Of a stretch of DNA of 64,000 bases, positions 37,597-47,879 are shown one piece after another. How positions within the stretch are numbered: the first letter of the stretch is position 1; every line of letters begins with the position of its first letter. A program made the translations under genes and the position numbers. The notes under the pieces were generated by a model. The model worked only from the letters and a program-made list of their open reading frames with translations, ran no database searches and was not told the DNA's origin. This DNA comes from Carpediemonas membranifera (Eukaryota; Fornicata), in assembly GCA_019828565.1 (NCBI GenBank), contig JAHDYR010000062.1:310001-374000 (forward strand). Reading direction: 5' to 3'.

Positions 37597-39384
37597 ATGA
37601 CGACCGAAGAGAAGAAGAGCGAGAAGTTCACAAGTGATATCCAGCACGCTCTCTTGCTTACCAAGCTCGAGGCTCAGGACAAGACGATTCACGCTCAAAT
37701 GGAGGAACTTGCAGAGGCTCACGGTTTAATCGCCGAGCTTGAGGCCATGATTGAGTCCAATCCGAGCATTCTAATCGGACAAGAGACGGTGCTATCTGAG
37801 CTTGATCGCCTGGCTACTGCCAATGCCACCCTTCGCGACGAAATTCGTGAACTGAAAGACGAGCTTCAGCATTCCAAACGCACCATCCGGGACGCCAACA
37901 GAATCACCGCTCGCTCCCTGAAGCAACAGGAGATGGAGTTCAACGAGGTTGTTTCCCAGCTGAAACGCACCCATCAGCAGGAACTCGTGCTTCTGAAGAA
38001 GGACTACAACAGCGCCCTGTCCGAGGCCAAGCACGACATGGCGATCCTCAAGCAGGAGAACAAGGCCAGATCCCGCCAGTTCGGCGCCATGACAATGGTT
38101 TCTCCAATAATCAGCCCCCGTCTCCGCAAAAGGTCCGGCTCTGCCTCTGCCACCGCACGCCCGAGGATCCGCACCCCCAGAGCTGAGGAAATGTCTCCGG
38201 AGACACCCCTGGTGAGCTACCAGCCCGACCCCGAGACTGGGATGTACTCCATTGGCCCCATTCCCGAGACGGCCGAGCCCCAGTCCCCTCTGGTACACTC
38301 AACCGAGCTGGACAGCGTAGAGCCCGAGGAAGCCAGAAAGCCTGAAGCCACGACAGAACCCGTGGCCGATGAGGTTGAGGACGACTCCTCCAAGTCCACC
38401 CAGCTCGCAGTCGAGGAGGAGGTCGAGGTTGTCGACGAACCGATGCTTCATCCGCCCCACGGCCTGACGCCATCCCACAGCAGCATGAACATCCGCTCCC
38501 AGGCCGAGGCTGAGGCAGACGCTGGTGTACCCACCCCGGTTGCTGAGGGTGCCGAGCCCGAGGTCGACCGGTCGCCCTCTCCGATCCCCTCTCTCACCCC
38601 CTCCGTCGAGCCCGATGAGCCCGAGCTGCACGCTCAGGCCTCGGTCGGTCGACTGAGCACGGTGTCGTCGCTCAAGAGCCTCGTAGGCGACATCAGCCCG
38701 CGGATGTCTGTCGAGCCTGGCCGGGACGAGACTGTGCCAGTCGACGACAAGCCCACTCAGCACTCCCCTCTTGCTGGTGACGCCGCTGGGGCTGAACCCG
38801 AGGTCGAGCCCGAGGCAGAAGCTGTCAAAGAAACCGCTCCCATCGAGGAGCCCGCCGCTGAACCCGAAGTCGAAGAGATCCAGCCTGCTGAAGTCAAACC
38901 TGATGAGGTCAAGGCTGAGGAACCCGCCCCGGAAGAACCCGCCCCCGAGGAGCCCGAGACGGCCCACACCCCTGGTCCCGCGCCCCCGCAGCTTGAGCCG
39001 AGCCCAGTTAACTCGGCCGAGGTCACACCCAGCTTCCACACGGTGGATCACAGAGAGGAGAGCGTCGGACCCGTCGGTGAGGCCATCGCTGAGAACCGCG
39101 AGGGCGACGAGCAGCTTGCCGTGGATGTCCCTGAAAGTGCAGATGAGACTGCGACTGATGTGACGATCTCAAGATCTGCCTCTGTATCTACTATATCCGG
39201 GAAGAAGAAGCACCGGAGCAAGAGCAGAGAGGGTCATGTCCATAAGAAGGACAAGAAGGAGAAGAAGTCGAAGGATGGCAAGGAGACCAAGGAAGAAAAG
39301 AAGGCTCGGAAGGAAAAGAAGAGAGAGAAGAAGGAGAAGAAGAGCAAGAAGGACAAGAAGGGGGCTGTCGCGGATGCTGAGTAG
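37597..39384 (+). CDS. Coiled-coil protein with acidic and lysine-rich tails (595 aa)
   Basis: This is one of the few plus-strand genes of the core region. Residues 1-165 form a coiled coil (heptads around LVLLKKDYNSALSEAKHDMA). Residues 170-500 are disordered, rich in Glu, Pro, Ser and Val with repeats of the EPAPEEP type. The last 70 residues are a lysine/glutamate helix (KKDKKEKKSKD and similar). Basic tails like this bind microtubules, actin or nucleic acid. I recognise no orthologue. ATG at 37597; no break. Confidence 0.65.
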   Translation: MTTEEKKSEKFTSDIQHALLLTKLEAQDKTIHAQMEELAEAHGLIAELEAMIESNPSILIGQETVLSELDRLATANATLRDEIRELKDELQHSKRTIRDANRITARSLKQQEMEFNEVVSQLKRTHQQELVLLKKDYNSALSEAKHDMAILKQENKARSRQFGAMTMVSPIISPRLRKRSGSASATARPRIRTPRAEEMSPETPLVSYQPDPETGMYSIGPIPETAEPQSPLVHSTELDSVEPEEARKPEATTEPVADEVEDDSSKSTQLAVEEEVEVVDEPMLHPPHGLTPSHSSMNIRSQAEAEADAGVPTPVAEGAEPEVDRSPSPIPSLTPSVEPDEPELHAQASVGRLSTVSSLKSLVGDISPRMSVEPGRDETVPVDDKPTQHSPLAGDAAGAEPEVEPEAEAVKETAPIEEPAAEPEVEEIQPAEVKPDEVKAEEPAPEEPAPEEPETAHTPGPAPPQLEPSPVNSAEVTPSFHTVDHREESVGPVGEAIAENREGDEQLAVDVPESADETATDVTISRSASVSTISGKKKHRSKSREGHVHKKDKKEKKSKDGKETKEEKKARKEKKREKKEKKSKKDKKGAVADAE

Positions 39385-40091
39385 TGCTGTATAAAGTAAC
39401 GTGTTATTCGGCTGATGATCAGCTCGATGGTCTGACGGCAATCAATCAACAAGATTATTCAAGATTATTCACACTTGGCTCAACACTGGAACAGAAAGAC
39501 CAAGTCCGGTCGGCGCCCGTGTGAGTTCGGTTGATCGTCGTCAGCAATCAGTCGACCGGTGCATGAGTTCATTCTTCTTTTCTTCTTGTCTATCTAATCT
39601 TATCTAATCTTGGTGTTGCGGGTCGGCACCTGATCATTTATTGCGGATGGGCGACTTCGGATCTGGACGGGAGTGCAGTGAACCGCGAAGCCAAGCAGGA
39701 AGAATCCAAGGATCCACTTCTTCAAGCGGAGACGATGTGAGGTGGCTGTCACTGACCGAGGCTTTTTTTCACAACGCAGGCCACGACCTGTCGAAGACGC
39801 TCAATGCCAGATGGCCGGTTTGTACCCTGAGCCTGGCTTGACGTTCGTCAACCTGCACCTGATGTAGATTCGGAGTAATTGGCCGGCTTTGTATTTGGCG
39901 ATTCTGTTAGCGCTGAACTGAACTCAATCGGATCGTCAAGCTTATCCTATTGTGTGAAGCGCGTTCCGATTTTCTATATCTAACCGACCTCGTCAAGTCG
40001 ACCATGGAATTACCTTACCATAAAAATTCGACGAGAGATTCGACTTTAGCCTGCCGAAAATGAATAAATAAACTAAAATCTTTACCACGCA
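39385..40091. other. Gene-free 0.7-kb stretch between convergent genes
   Basis: Separates the ends of the coiled-coil gene and the PB1-like gene. It contains a short TTATCTAATCT tandem near 39595. Nothing else is supported. Confidence 0.4.
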
Positions 40092-43000
40092 TCACTGCGC
40101 CCACGGCGCCTTAGTATCCTTGATGGGCCTTGCCCTCATTAGCTTGATCTCGGCGTCCGGCCCCACCATCAGCATCGAGGGCCAAACACCGTTCCTGTAC
40201 ACCCAGCCCGGGGCCCCAGGGTCGTCGCACGCGTACCCGTCATATGTATCAGTCACCACAAGGTCCTGCGCATACCGCGGGGTGACAGGTGTGCTCTCCT
40301 CACGCCGATTGAGCTGGGCAGCGTCGATGTCGACCCGCACTGAGTGATGCTGCCGGTCGAGTACGACGCACCACCGCCCCTTGCCGCCCCTCAGCTCGGC
40401 GGGCTCTCTGTGACGGGGCAGGTAGGCCCGCACCATTGGCAGGGAAAGGTTTGACAGGGCAGTCTTGAGATCATCGGGGATGGCTTCAGTGGCGACGTAC
40501 ATGTCTTTGAGCACGGGCAGGCGGGGGACGGTGATGTAGTAGAGCCCTACGTTCGGGTCAGGTCGGTCAGAGAGCGGCCGGGACCCCATAAGTCTCTTGT
40601 GGAGCGACCGACTCTCCTGCCTCAGCTCGGACTTGGCCTTTGTAAATGTCATGGGCTCTGTAAACCACGAGGGGAGGCCCGTGCCGGGTGTCCAGGGTGC
40701 GAGTGACCGATAGAGACCATACGAGAGGGCTGGCCGGGCGGTGAACTGGGCCTGGAGCTTGTGGTGGACGTAACAGAAGCCCAGGGCGACCCTGAACGAC
40801 GTGTCTTCGGAGGGGAACCCCTGAGAGTCAACGCTCTTGCCCTTGGTCGGCCGCATGAGCATTGCCTTGGGGCCAAGAGAGTTAGCGAAGAAGTACCGAA
40901 GATGATGCACGGTCCAGCCCGGCGTCATGGGGTGGACGTGCTTGCATATCTGCCTCGACATGACAAAAGGGATGGTGTACTTGTCATCAACCTTTTCCTC
41001 GGGGATAAACTGCCCGTCGACGAAGTCAAGCGACGGATATCTGTCGAGGAAGCCGCATACCTCGGGTCTTTCGAACTCGACGACCGACTGCTGTGACCCT
41101 GGAAGGTCGCGTGCATCCTTGGGGCACGTCGAGCCCGGCGCCCAGCCCTGGAAAGCAGCCGAGTCGAGCACACGGTCAGTGCGGCCAGACTTGCCGATGC
41201 GGGACCGTATGAGGCAAATATTGAAGGCCATCATCGCAGTTTCTCTCATGCCGCGGACATTGAGTGTGAGCGGATTGCCCTTCTTGATGTTTGTGAGGAC
41301 CACGTCGCCCGGGTAAAGCTGCTCGGCGATGGTGCCGCATACAAGGGTACAGTGCATACGCTCGATGACCAGCGGTGTGACGGGCACGATAAAGGCGACG
41401 GGCGGTTGGTCTTCGTGGATGGTCTCTACGGCCGCAACGACGCCTTCGACAGCAGTGGTCTGGCCCTCGACGATGGGCAGCGCGCTGTCAAACTCGGCTG
41501 TGTCAATCGCACCCTCTGAATCGGTCTGCAGCTTGAGGATGTCACCGGGTTTGATTGGCAGGGGAGAGGAGATTTGGGCGATCGGATACGTAGTGCCCAG
41601 GCCGTTAGGGAGCACGATATCGGCATGCTGGGAGCTGAGTCCGCGGACAATGCATGTGGTGATGCTTTCCCGAGGCAACACGACCCATGCGAGCGGGTGG
41701 ACGTCAGCCTTAACCGAGTACAGCTGGCCTGACACGAAACCAGCGGGGTTAGGCCTGGCAGAGGGCACAGGGGCGACCTCGAATGCCACTGCGAGGGAGG
41801 TGAGGTCGGAAACCTGCAGCGCCTCCGCAGTGGCTGCGACAGTGGGGCCGCGCCACATGACGATGACGGGGCCGTCTGCTGTGGTGGTTCGGATGAAGGC
41901 GAGGCCGAGTCCGACTGCGCAATGGACTACGATGCCGCGGTGGACACCCTTGTCGGTGATACGGAGGCAGGCGCGGCGGGGCGGGTCGAACGTCGCCTGG
42001 CGATGCTGGTGCTTGGCCGGAGCAGGCTTGGCGGGCTGCGTCTGCTTCACGGGCTTGGCCTTCTTGGGCTTGACGAGCTGCACGTGGTGGACGATATGGT
42101 AGACCTCCCCTGACTCTCTTATGAAGAAGTGCCGGCCGTGCACCTGATACGAGAGCCTTGCACCCACGTCAAACTGCTTGTCGTCAGACCTGAAGCTGAC
42201 CACCGTCGGGCCACTGCGGGGTCCCACGGATCCAGTGACGATGTAGTGCACCCTCTGCCTGTCTTCCTTACCCACGTCAACCACAACACCCTCGAACTTG
42301 ACGCCGTCCATGTCTGCCAGCTTCCACAGCACAACGGGTTCTCTGTGGTTGTACGAGCCGACTGTCGAGCCGTATCCGTCCCGCCCTATCCTGCGAACTT
42401 GGGCGCTTACCAGGGAGCCGGGCGGTATGGAGTCTGGGACAGAGACGCCGTTGATGCCGGGGAGGCCGTCCAGGGTGATGGGACGGCGGAGATAGAACCT
42501 GGTGGCGTCCGTGTCGTCGCGTTGGTGGCCCTTGGCGTTCGGCATGACAAAGACGATAGTCTCAGCCTCACCGGCCTCTGGGCGCCCGAGTACCTCGACA
42601 AGCTCGGCCTTTGAGGCGTATGGCAGGCCAGCCATCGGGGTGACACTGAGTGAGCATAGCACGCCGAGAGAGAGGGCGGGGGCGACCGCCGAGGGGACGG
42701 TGGCGAAGGCCGTGTACCAGGTCTCGGGCTCGGTCGAGTAGGGACCGATGGCACCGGTGCTGGGCAGCGGGGAAGTGGTGCAGGTGAACATGGCGACGTG
42801 GACTCCGCCCGCACGCTCGCGGCTGAGGAATCTGACCGCACCGATCGTCGTCTGGCCTGGGGAACCGGGCTGGGCTGGGGCGCCCAGCGTCTGGACCGGC
42901 ACGGGGGCCGGAGCTGGGGCAGGGGCAGCGGGCTGAGTGGTCGGCTCGGGGGTGGGCTCGGGCGTGACTTCGGCAGGCTCGGCGGCCTCCTCCTCGACCA

Positions 43001-43676
43001 CCTCGGGTCGGACAGGCAGCGGAGGCGAGGGCATCATGGGCACCATCGGCTCGAGCTGCAGCTCGTCCATCTCGCCAAGCATCGGCGCTGCCATGAGATC
43101 GAGGCCGGGCGGCAGGTCCGGCATCTCGGGCTCGTCGGGAATGATCCCTGGCGGGGCTGGGGGCATCGTAGGGAACGAGTCGATGGCTGAGAAGTCAATC
43201 ATGCTGTCCATGCCTCCCATGTCGTGGCCGTGGAGGTTGCTCATGTCGAGCTCGAGCTCGGGACCGGGGACGTGGCTAAAGTTCATGCCGAGGCCGAACT
43301 CGCGGAAAAGCTCGGTGTCTGTGGTGTCCGGCAGTGTGGTGTCCGGAAGTGTGGTGTTAGGAAGTTCTGCGACATTGTCGGTGTCCTCAACAAGCTGCAC
43401 ACGGACCTTCATGCGGGTTGCGGGAGTATTGAGGTCGAGATCCTCGAGAACGAGCTCAAAGTCGCTTTCCGACGCGGTGGTAACCCAGAACTCTTCCGCA
43501 GGATCATAAATCTCCAGAAGGCCGATGGAAAAGCTTCTGGGATCGTTCGAAACGGGAGAGATTTCGAGTATGACATTCCTCAGGTCCTCCAGCGTCTCAG
43601 GACGATCAATCATCCGTAGGACGTTCTTTTTACCATCTGGCAAGATGAACGTGAAGGATCCCTTAAGCTTAGACAT
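40092..43676 (-). CDS. Large protein with N-terminal PB1-like domain (1194 aa)
   Basis: From the ATG at 43676 (MSKLKGSFTF), residues 1-95 resemble a PB1 fold: basic strand KGSFTFILPDGKKNVLRM, then helix, then acidic SESDFELVLEDL. A disordered stretch follows (about 100-265) with acidic and proline/alanine runs (PAAPAPAPAPVPV). The rest looks globular, with repeated beta-rich segments such as GVKFEGVVVDVGKEDRQ and VEGVVAAVETIHEDQ, which recall OB-fold or S1-like pieces, and a C-terminal helical part. I do not recognise the protein as a whole. PB1 suggests hetero-oligomer signalling. Long, intact frame. Confidence 0.6.
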   Translation of the reverse strand: MSKLKGSFTFILPDGKKNVLRMIDRPETLEDLRNVILEISPVSNDPRSFSIGLLEIYDPAEEFWVTTASESDFELVLEDLDLNTPATRMKVRVQLVEDTDNVAELPNTTLPDTTLPDTTDTELFREFGLGMNFSHVPGPELELDMSNLHGHDMGGMDSMIDFSAIDSFPTMPPAPPGIIPDEPEMPDLPPGLDLMAAPMLGEMDELQLEPMVPMMPSPPLPVRPEVVEEEAAEPAEVTPEPTPEPTTQPAAPAPAPAPVPVQTLGAPAQPGSPGQTTIGAVRFLSRERAGGVHVAMFTCTTSPLPSTGAIGPYSTEPETWYTAFATVPSAVAPALSLGVLCSLSVTPMAGLPYASKAELVEVLGRPEAGEAETIVFVMPNAKGHQRDDTDATRFYLRRPITLDGLPGINGVSVPDSIPPGSLVSAQVRRIGRDGYGSTVGSYNHREPVVLWKLADMDGVKFEGVVVDVGKEDRQRVHYIVTGSVGPRSGPTVVSFRSDDKQFDVGARLSYQVHGRHFFIRESGEVYHIVHHVQLVKPKKAKPVKQTQPAKPAPAKHQHRQATFDPPRRACLRITDKGVHRGIVVHCAVGLGLAFIRTTTADGPVIVMWRGPTVAATAEALQVSDLTSLAVAFEVAPVPSARPNPAGFVSGQLYSVKADVHPLAWVVLPRESITTCIVRGLSSQHADIVLPNGLGTTYPIAQISSPLPIKPGDILKLQTDSEGAIDTAEFDSALPIVEGQTTAVEGVVAAVETIHEDQPPVAFIVPVTPLVIERMHCTLVCGTIAEQLYPGDVVLTNIKKGNPLTLNVRGMRETAMMAFNICLIRSRIGKSGRTDRVLDSAAFQGWAPGSTCPKDARDLPGSQQSVVEFERPEVCGFLDRYPSLDFVDGQFIPEEKVDDKYTIPFVMSRQICKHVHPMTPGWTVHHLRYFFANSLGPKAMLMRPTKGKSVDSQGFPSEDTSFRVALGFCYVHHKLQAQFTARPALSYGLYRSLAPWTPGTGLPSWFTEPMTFTKAKSELRQESRSLHKRLMGSRPLSDRPDPNVGLYYITVPRLPVLKDMYVATEAIPDDLKTALSNLSLPMVRAYLPRHREPAELRGGKGRWCVVLDRQHHSVRVDIDAAQLNRREESTPVTPRYAQDLVVTDTYDGYACDDPGAPGWVYRNGVWPSMLMVGPDAEIKLMRARPIKDTKAPWAQ

Positions 43677-43980
43677 CGCTAAAGGGCTTCACGGCCAGTT
43701 GATTTCGAACTGAAGACAATTATGTAGACTCGGAGGTAAATACGTAAATGGCGGGAAATCTGAGACTCGCATGGCACGGGGCATTTGACCAGCATGATTG
43801 GACTTCGTCGAGATCAGCGCCGCGGGGCAGGGCCTGTGGGTGTCCTTCTGCCCTCCCTACAAGCTACGTTGCAAGGGTCTTCATGGCATGGGTGGTAAGG
43901 ACAACCACTGGACTTGTCAGTCGTCAGTCGTTTATGAACACTCTCAACATATCACCGTTGTATCATGTAGCACAACGCCC
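43677..43980. other. Intergenic stretch (304 bp)
   Basis: Upstream of the PB1-like gene and downstream of the NPRL3-like gene. No supported feature. Confidence 0.4.
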
Positions 43981-45642
43981 TCAGCTCTGGCCACATAGTC
44001 CTACCGACGCTGCCATCACCTCGTATGAGTCCCGGTCCCTGTTGGCCGACTCCCGCACCAGCACCAGCCCCAGCCGGCCCAGCTCGGCCAGGGACTCGTA
44101 AATTTGGTCCTGGGGCACGCCGTTCTCAGTCATGCGGGCTATGAGGGGCAGGGCAGTATCCCTGTCCTTGACCCCGCCCAGGGTGAGGCAATGCCAGGCC
44201 GTGGCGACGCAGGGGAACTGACGGAAGCCGAGGACGCCGGGCACCTCGGACCTACGGCCGGCGGGGGCGTAGAGCTCGGCCACGACGCTCTCTGTGGGCA
44301 GCCCGTCGGTAACAGGCGGGGCGGGCAGGAGCAGCAGCCGGGCGACAGTGGTGGCATGCCGCAGGATGGGGGTCAGACACTCGGCAAGGTGCTTCCGGGA
44401 GGCGCGACCATCGGAATCGCCGCTGAGCACCGCCTCGACCTTGCTCTGCACTGTGTGAGGCAGGAGCAGCCGTGCGTCCTGGTAGAACTCGGCCACGGTC
44501 GCCCTGAGATCATCAACGGGGACCATGCCGGCAGACCCGGACACGAGTGCCCCCACGTCCCCTGCTGGGTCCGACAGGAGGTAGTAGAAGACGTCTGGGG
44601 CATCAAACTTCTCCTTGAGGCGGGGATAGGCTCTGAGGACTCCCGACACGACGGGCCTGAGCAGGTCGACCAGTCGGCCCGCGTTCCTCAGTCGGCCAAC
44701 GCTGGACTCGACCTCCGCCTTGGCACACGGGCACCCGGCCTGCAGACCCTGCCCGTGGTCGCGGTCGGTGTACGGGGCAGGCTCGGCGTCGAATGAAGGC
44801 GGGGCCTGGAAGCTGAAGACGACGTCCAGGCGGCGGATCAGGCCGAAGGTAAGCAGACGGCGGAGCTTGCTGATGATGGGGGCGCCCTGCTCGTACAGCT
44901 TGACGAGCTCGGTAACCTGGCGGTGTGAGACCTTGGCGTATGGGCTCAGATTGGCCAAGAGATCGCCCAGGGCTGAGGAAGAAACGACCGGGGCTGGTAT
45001 GCAGCACTGGATGACCCAGCTCGGCCTCTGCTGTGTCCTGAGATGCTCTGGGACGACCGTGACCACTCTCAGCGGCAGGGTCTTGATGACATCGTAGTAA
45101 AGCTCCAAGGACGCGACATGCGGGTCGACCACAATGACCACAGCGAGCGGGTCCATCCTACTAGCGGAATCCTGGTCGCTGAACCATGCCCCGGGCCGCA
45201 CAGCCTGCCTGCCCTTGACGAGGGCGTGGAGGTGGGCGGGTGACTCGCACTGGCGGCCGTCGAGACCAAGAGCGGTCGCCATGGTGCTGTATACAGACTC
45301 CATGGTGTACTGTGGCGAGAGTACGGCCGAGTGTGGCACGTGGCGGCGGGTGGCGTCGGCGAGGGCCTGGCAGTGAGCAGTGTGAAATGACATGACGACG
45401 GAGGCCGATCGGGCCGGGAGATCAGTGGGCACAGACTGCGCTGAGGTCATTGGGAGCAGCTTTTGGACGGTGGTTGCCAGGGATGCGGCGAGCTCGATGA
45501 TTTGAACTGAAATCAGCGACTCAACGGGAGCTACGACCTCATCGACCATAGAGCCGATTGCACTCATGTGTTTCGCAAAGATGGCGTCATTAAACTTCCA
45601 TTCGATGCTGTGTGCTCTTTCGAGCTCAGCGTCAAGGTTCAT
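43981..45642 (-). CDS. NPRL3-like protein (GATOR1 subunit), tentative
   Basis: NPRL3 with NPRL2 and DEPDC5 inhibits TORC1 when amino acids are scarce. The 553-residue length fits the family. The middle (LGDLLANLSPYAKVSHRQVTELVKLYEQG then LLTFGLIRRLDVVF, quoted in pieces) follows the winged-helix pattern of NPRL3, where a helical segment leads to a basic strand. The C-terminus (NGVPQDQIYESLAEL...GLVLV) matches the closing winged helix. The N-terminal longin-like domain is only partly clear. This is a recall-based match of moderate strength; NPRL2 or an unrelated winged-helix protein is possible. It begins 60 bp downstream of the LRR gene on the same strand. Confidence 0.45.
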   Translation of the reverse strand: MNLDAELERAHSIEWKFNDAIFAKHMSAIGSMVDEVVAPVESLISVQIIELAASLATTVQKLLPMTSAQSVPTDLPARSASVVMSFHTAHCQALADATRRHVPHSAVLSPQYTMESVYSTMATALGLDGRQCESPAHLHALVKGRQAVRPGAWFSDQDSASRMDPLAVVIVVDPHVASLELYYDVIKTLPLRVVTVVPEHLRTQQRPSWVIQCCIPAPVVSSSALGDLLANLSPYAKVSHRQVTELVKLYEQGAPIISKLRRLLTFGLIRRLDVVFSFQAPPSFDAEPAPYTDRDHGQGLQAGCPCAKAEVESSVGRLRNAGRLVDLLRPVVSGVLRAYPRLKEKFDAPDVFYYLLSDPAGDVGALVSGSAGMVPVDDLRATVAEFYQDARLLLPHTVQSKVEAVLSGDSDGRASRKHLAECLTPILRHATTVARLLLLPAPPVTDGLPTESVVAELYAPAGRRSEVPGVLGFRQFPCVATAWHCLTLGGVKDRDTALPLIARMTENGVPQDQIYESLAELGRLGLVLVRESANRDRDSYEVMAASVGLCGQS

Positions 45643-45702
45643 TGCTGGCGACTCTCCAACTCAAGCTCTGCAGCGCCACCAACAAACCACAGACCCGGAG
45701 CT

Positions 45703-46740
45703 CTACAACCCGTTTATGATGTCTACCTTGACCCCTGAGAGTTTGATCTCGTCCCGCCCCTTTTTGGCAACGCGCACCTTAGGCTTCGGAGAAGGAGGCT
45801 TCGGCCGCCGCGACAAGAAGTCCATAGCCGCGGGTACTGGGAGCTTGGCCGGCGTGCCCTGTGGCTTCGGCCGCTCCTCATCAGCCACCTCCTCAGCCTG
45901 CACCGTGGATCGCCCAGACTTCGCAGTCATGGCCCGGATGATCCTTTCCGCAGCAGACTGGGGCGGGTTGATTAATAGATCGTACTCTGGTCTCTTGGGC
46001 AGGGTCTTGTCCAGCACAGTCACGTCCAGTGGATCGGATGGGTCAATTGTGCGGCCAAACGCCACAGTGTGCTCCTTGACATCGCCTAGCAGCCTGGTCG
46101 CCCGAGCCCGCTCGACTGGGGTGACTGGGATGAAGTCGAGTATGTCGAGGGCGGGGAAGGCGTCAATAACTGCAAGGCGGTATGGTCGGGCGGGGGTGAA
46201 CGGGTTTCCCATGAGGACGAGCGTCCGGAGACTGCTGAGGTGGCGGATCGCATCGAGAGTCTCCTCGAAGTCCGTGAGCTGGTTGTCCTCGAGGTTGAGC
46301 TCCTCGAGGAACTTCATGTGGCGGATACTGCTGCCACGGAGGGAAGAGATGCGGTTCTTTTGTACAAATAGGCCCCGTAACCTGCGGAGCGTGTCTAGAC
46401 CGGTGAGTTCGCTGATCTTGTTGTTGTTGAGGTATAGAACTTCGAGTTTGACGAACGGCTCGAAGTCTGCGATGCGGGTGATACCACATCCTTTCATATA
46501 TAGCTCAAGGACATCACTTGGAAGCCCGGTGATCCTTCCTATTGGATCGGAGGGAACATCGGGTTCCGGTTCTGGCTCCTGCTCCGGTTCTGATTCTTGA
46601 TTGGATGCTACGGATTCTTCTTCATTGTGAGTATTCTCTTCATCTTCTTGATTATCGTTGACATTTTCAATTACGCCCTCCTGCGGGGGAACAGGCTCGT
46701 TGGCTGGATCGGCCATATTGTGCAGTTTAACAATGTGCAT
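45703..46740 (-). CDS. Leucine-rich repeat protein (345 aa)
   Basis: After an acidic disordered N-terminus (about residues 9-62), four to five LRRs follow: LEVLYLNNNKISELTGLDTL, LRGLFVQKNRISSL, LEELNLEDNQLTDF, LRTLVLMGNPF, then a cap with LDILDFIPVTPVERARA. This short LRR plus cap arrangement is common in axonemal and spliceosomal adaptors (LRRC and U2A' types). The tail DKTLPKRPEYDLLINPPQSA and a basic proline-rich end are not diagnostic. Start may be 46740 or MADPANEP at 46716. It could be a ciliary protein given BBS1 nearby, but that is inference. Confidence 0.7.
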   Translation of the reverse strand: MHIVKLHNMADPANEPVPPQEGVIENVNDNQEDEENTHNEEESVASNQESEPEQEPEPEPDVPSDPIGRITGLPSDVLELYMKGCGITRIADFEPFVKLEVLYLNNNKISELTGLDTLRRLRGLFVQKNRISSLRGSSIRHMKFLEELNLEDNQLTDFEETLDAIRHLSSLRTLVLMGNPFTPARPYRLAVIDAFPALDILDFIPVTPVERARATRLLGDVKEHTVAFGRTIDPSDPLDVTVLDKTLPKRPEYDLLINPPQSAAERIIRAMTAKSGRSTVQAEEVADEERPKPQGTPAKLPVPAAMDFLSRRPKPPSPKPKVRVAKKGRDEIKLSGVKVDIINGL

Positions 46741-46785
46741 TTTATGCGCGGGTCATTGTGGTATTTAGAGGTTTATGTGGAGGAT

Positions 46786-47169
46786 TCATGTAAAGGTGAC
46801 TTTAGCTGTCGACCCCCCTGGGATGAACTCCAGAGGACTGAACAGGTTCAGTCTGACGGCCCACCTGTCGTACACCAGAAGGGTAGCGGACATGAGGGCG
46901 TCGGCGATGGTAAGAGCGACGGTTCTGGGTGGGATCTTGGTTCTCGCTCCAGTAGAAACTAGGAATGCGGCAGCTTTGGACGCGCACATTGGGATGTTGG
47001 AGCCATCCGGCCGCGGATTGATCACAGTTGGTTTGACGCGCTAGTGCTTGTACTGTTCCTCCTTGAACTTGACTTCCTTGTCCACCGGCATGGTGTTACC
47101 GACCGTGACATCGATCACCAGTGGGGTATCTTTAGACTCAACAATTCTAATCCTGCGCAGCACAGTCAT
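46786..47169 (-). CDS. Small gene with an in-frame TAG, or two adjacent short genes
   Basis: From the ATG at 47169 (MTVLRRIRIVESKDTP) 42 codons run to a TAG at 47041-47043. The same frame then stays open for 84 more codons (RVKPTVINPRPDG...) to a TGA at 46786. Both halves look protein-like, with the second holding a helix ASKAAAFLVSTGA and a strand-rich end. No GT-AG intron that removes only the stop is evident. Possible readings: stop read-through, a point mutation, a sequencing error, or two separate short genes. I recognise no family. Confidence 0.35.
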
Positions 47170-47351
47170 GATAAGTCGCTACTATAGGCGTATGTACTCG
47201 TCTGTGGTCCCAATGCCCCGCTTTCCATTGCTCCAGTTAGCGTCCACTCCACCGGGTGGCCTTTGTTCAAGTCACTTCAGTCTCAGCCCTTTGCCGTCAG
47301 ACATCGCGTGTGTCTAGCGGCCAGTCATCCCTCTGATCAGCCCGACCCGCC

Positions 47352-47785
47352 TCACTGGGGCCACAGCAGGGCAAGGAGCCCCTTGCTCCACTGGTCGGTT
47401 GGAACCACAGTTGACTGCTCTGCTCCGGGTAGCCTGGACGCTATCTCCACAGCGAGGAGGTGCTTGCACATGAACTCCGTCTTGGTCTCGACGACTTGCT
47501 GGGCGTGGGCGCGACACGAGCATGAGTTGGGAAGGATGACGTGGGATGAATTCGCCGTGCTGGCAACTGTGTGGTAGTAGCACCCGTTAGCAGTGGATAT
47601 CCGGGACACAAGGCCGCTCTCGATGATTTGCAGGGACTCTTTAAGAGATTGTGGGAAAAGCAGATTCAACCTGGATAAAACGCAGCATTTGAAGGTACAT
47701 ACGTTGTCATAGTCTCAATCGTGATGTCCTTATCGAGTTCAATGCTCTGTAGAGCGTGTTCGAAGATTACCTCGAACATGCCCAT
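47352..47785 (-). CDS. ZSWIM7/SWS1-like SWIM zinc-finger protein, one intron
   Basis: SWS1/ZSWIM7 works with RAD51 paralogues in homologous recombination. Exon 1 starts at 47785 (MGMFEVIFEH), exon 2 runs 47670-47352, and a 32-nt intron (47671-47702) joins them in frame. The SWIM motif is clear: CSCRAHAQQV...FMCKHLLAVEIASRL, i.e. C-x-C-xn-C-x-H. The whole protein is about 134 residues, matching small ZSWIM7 proteins. An alternative start is two codons later (47779). Other SWIM proteins (MULE transposases) are much larger, so ZSWIM7 is favoured. Confidence 0.7.
47671..47702 (-). other. 32-nt intron of the ZSWIM7-like gene
   Basis: Starts GTATGTACCT and ends TTTTATCCAG on the minus strand. Removal joins ...TMT with TLNLLFPQ and places the SWIM domain in frame. 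Same length as the two OTU-gene introns. Confidence 0.8.
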
Positions 47786-47879
47786 CTCCGCCACAACCCA
47801 AAGACTTGCCCAAGACTTTATGAGCTCCAAGAAGAAGAAGAAGACAAGCTGCCGACAACAAATGCTATAATACACGCGT

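Noticed and set aside
40761-43190. Several 100-260-codon plus-strand frames within the PB1-like gene
   Set aside because: They overlap a 1194-codon intact frame on the other strand and look like GC-rich shadows.
46786-47169. Non-standard genetic code with TAG as sense
   Set aside because: Other well supported genes in the window end with TAG and do not continue in frame to known domain sequence.
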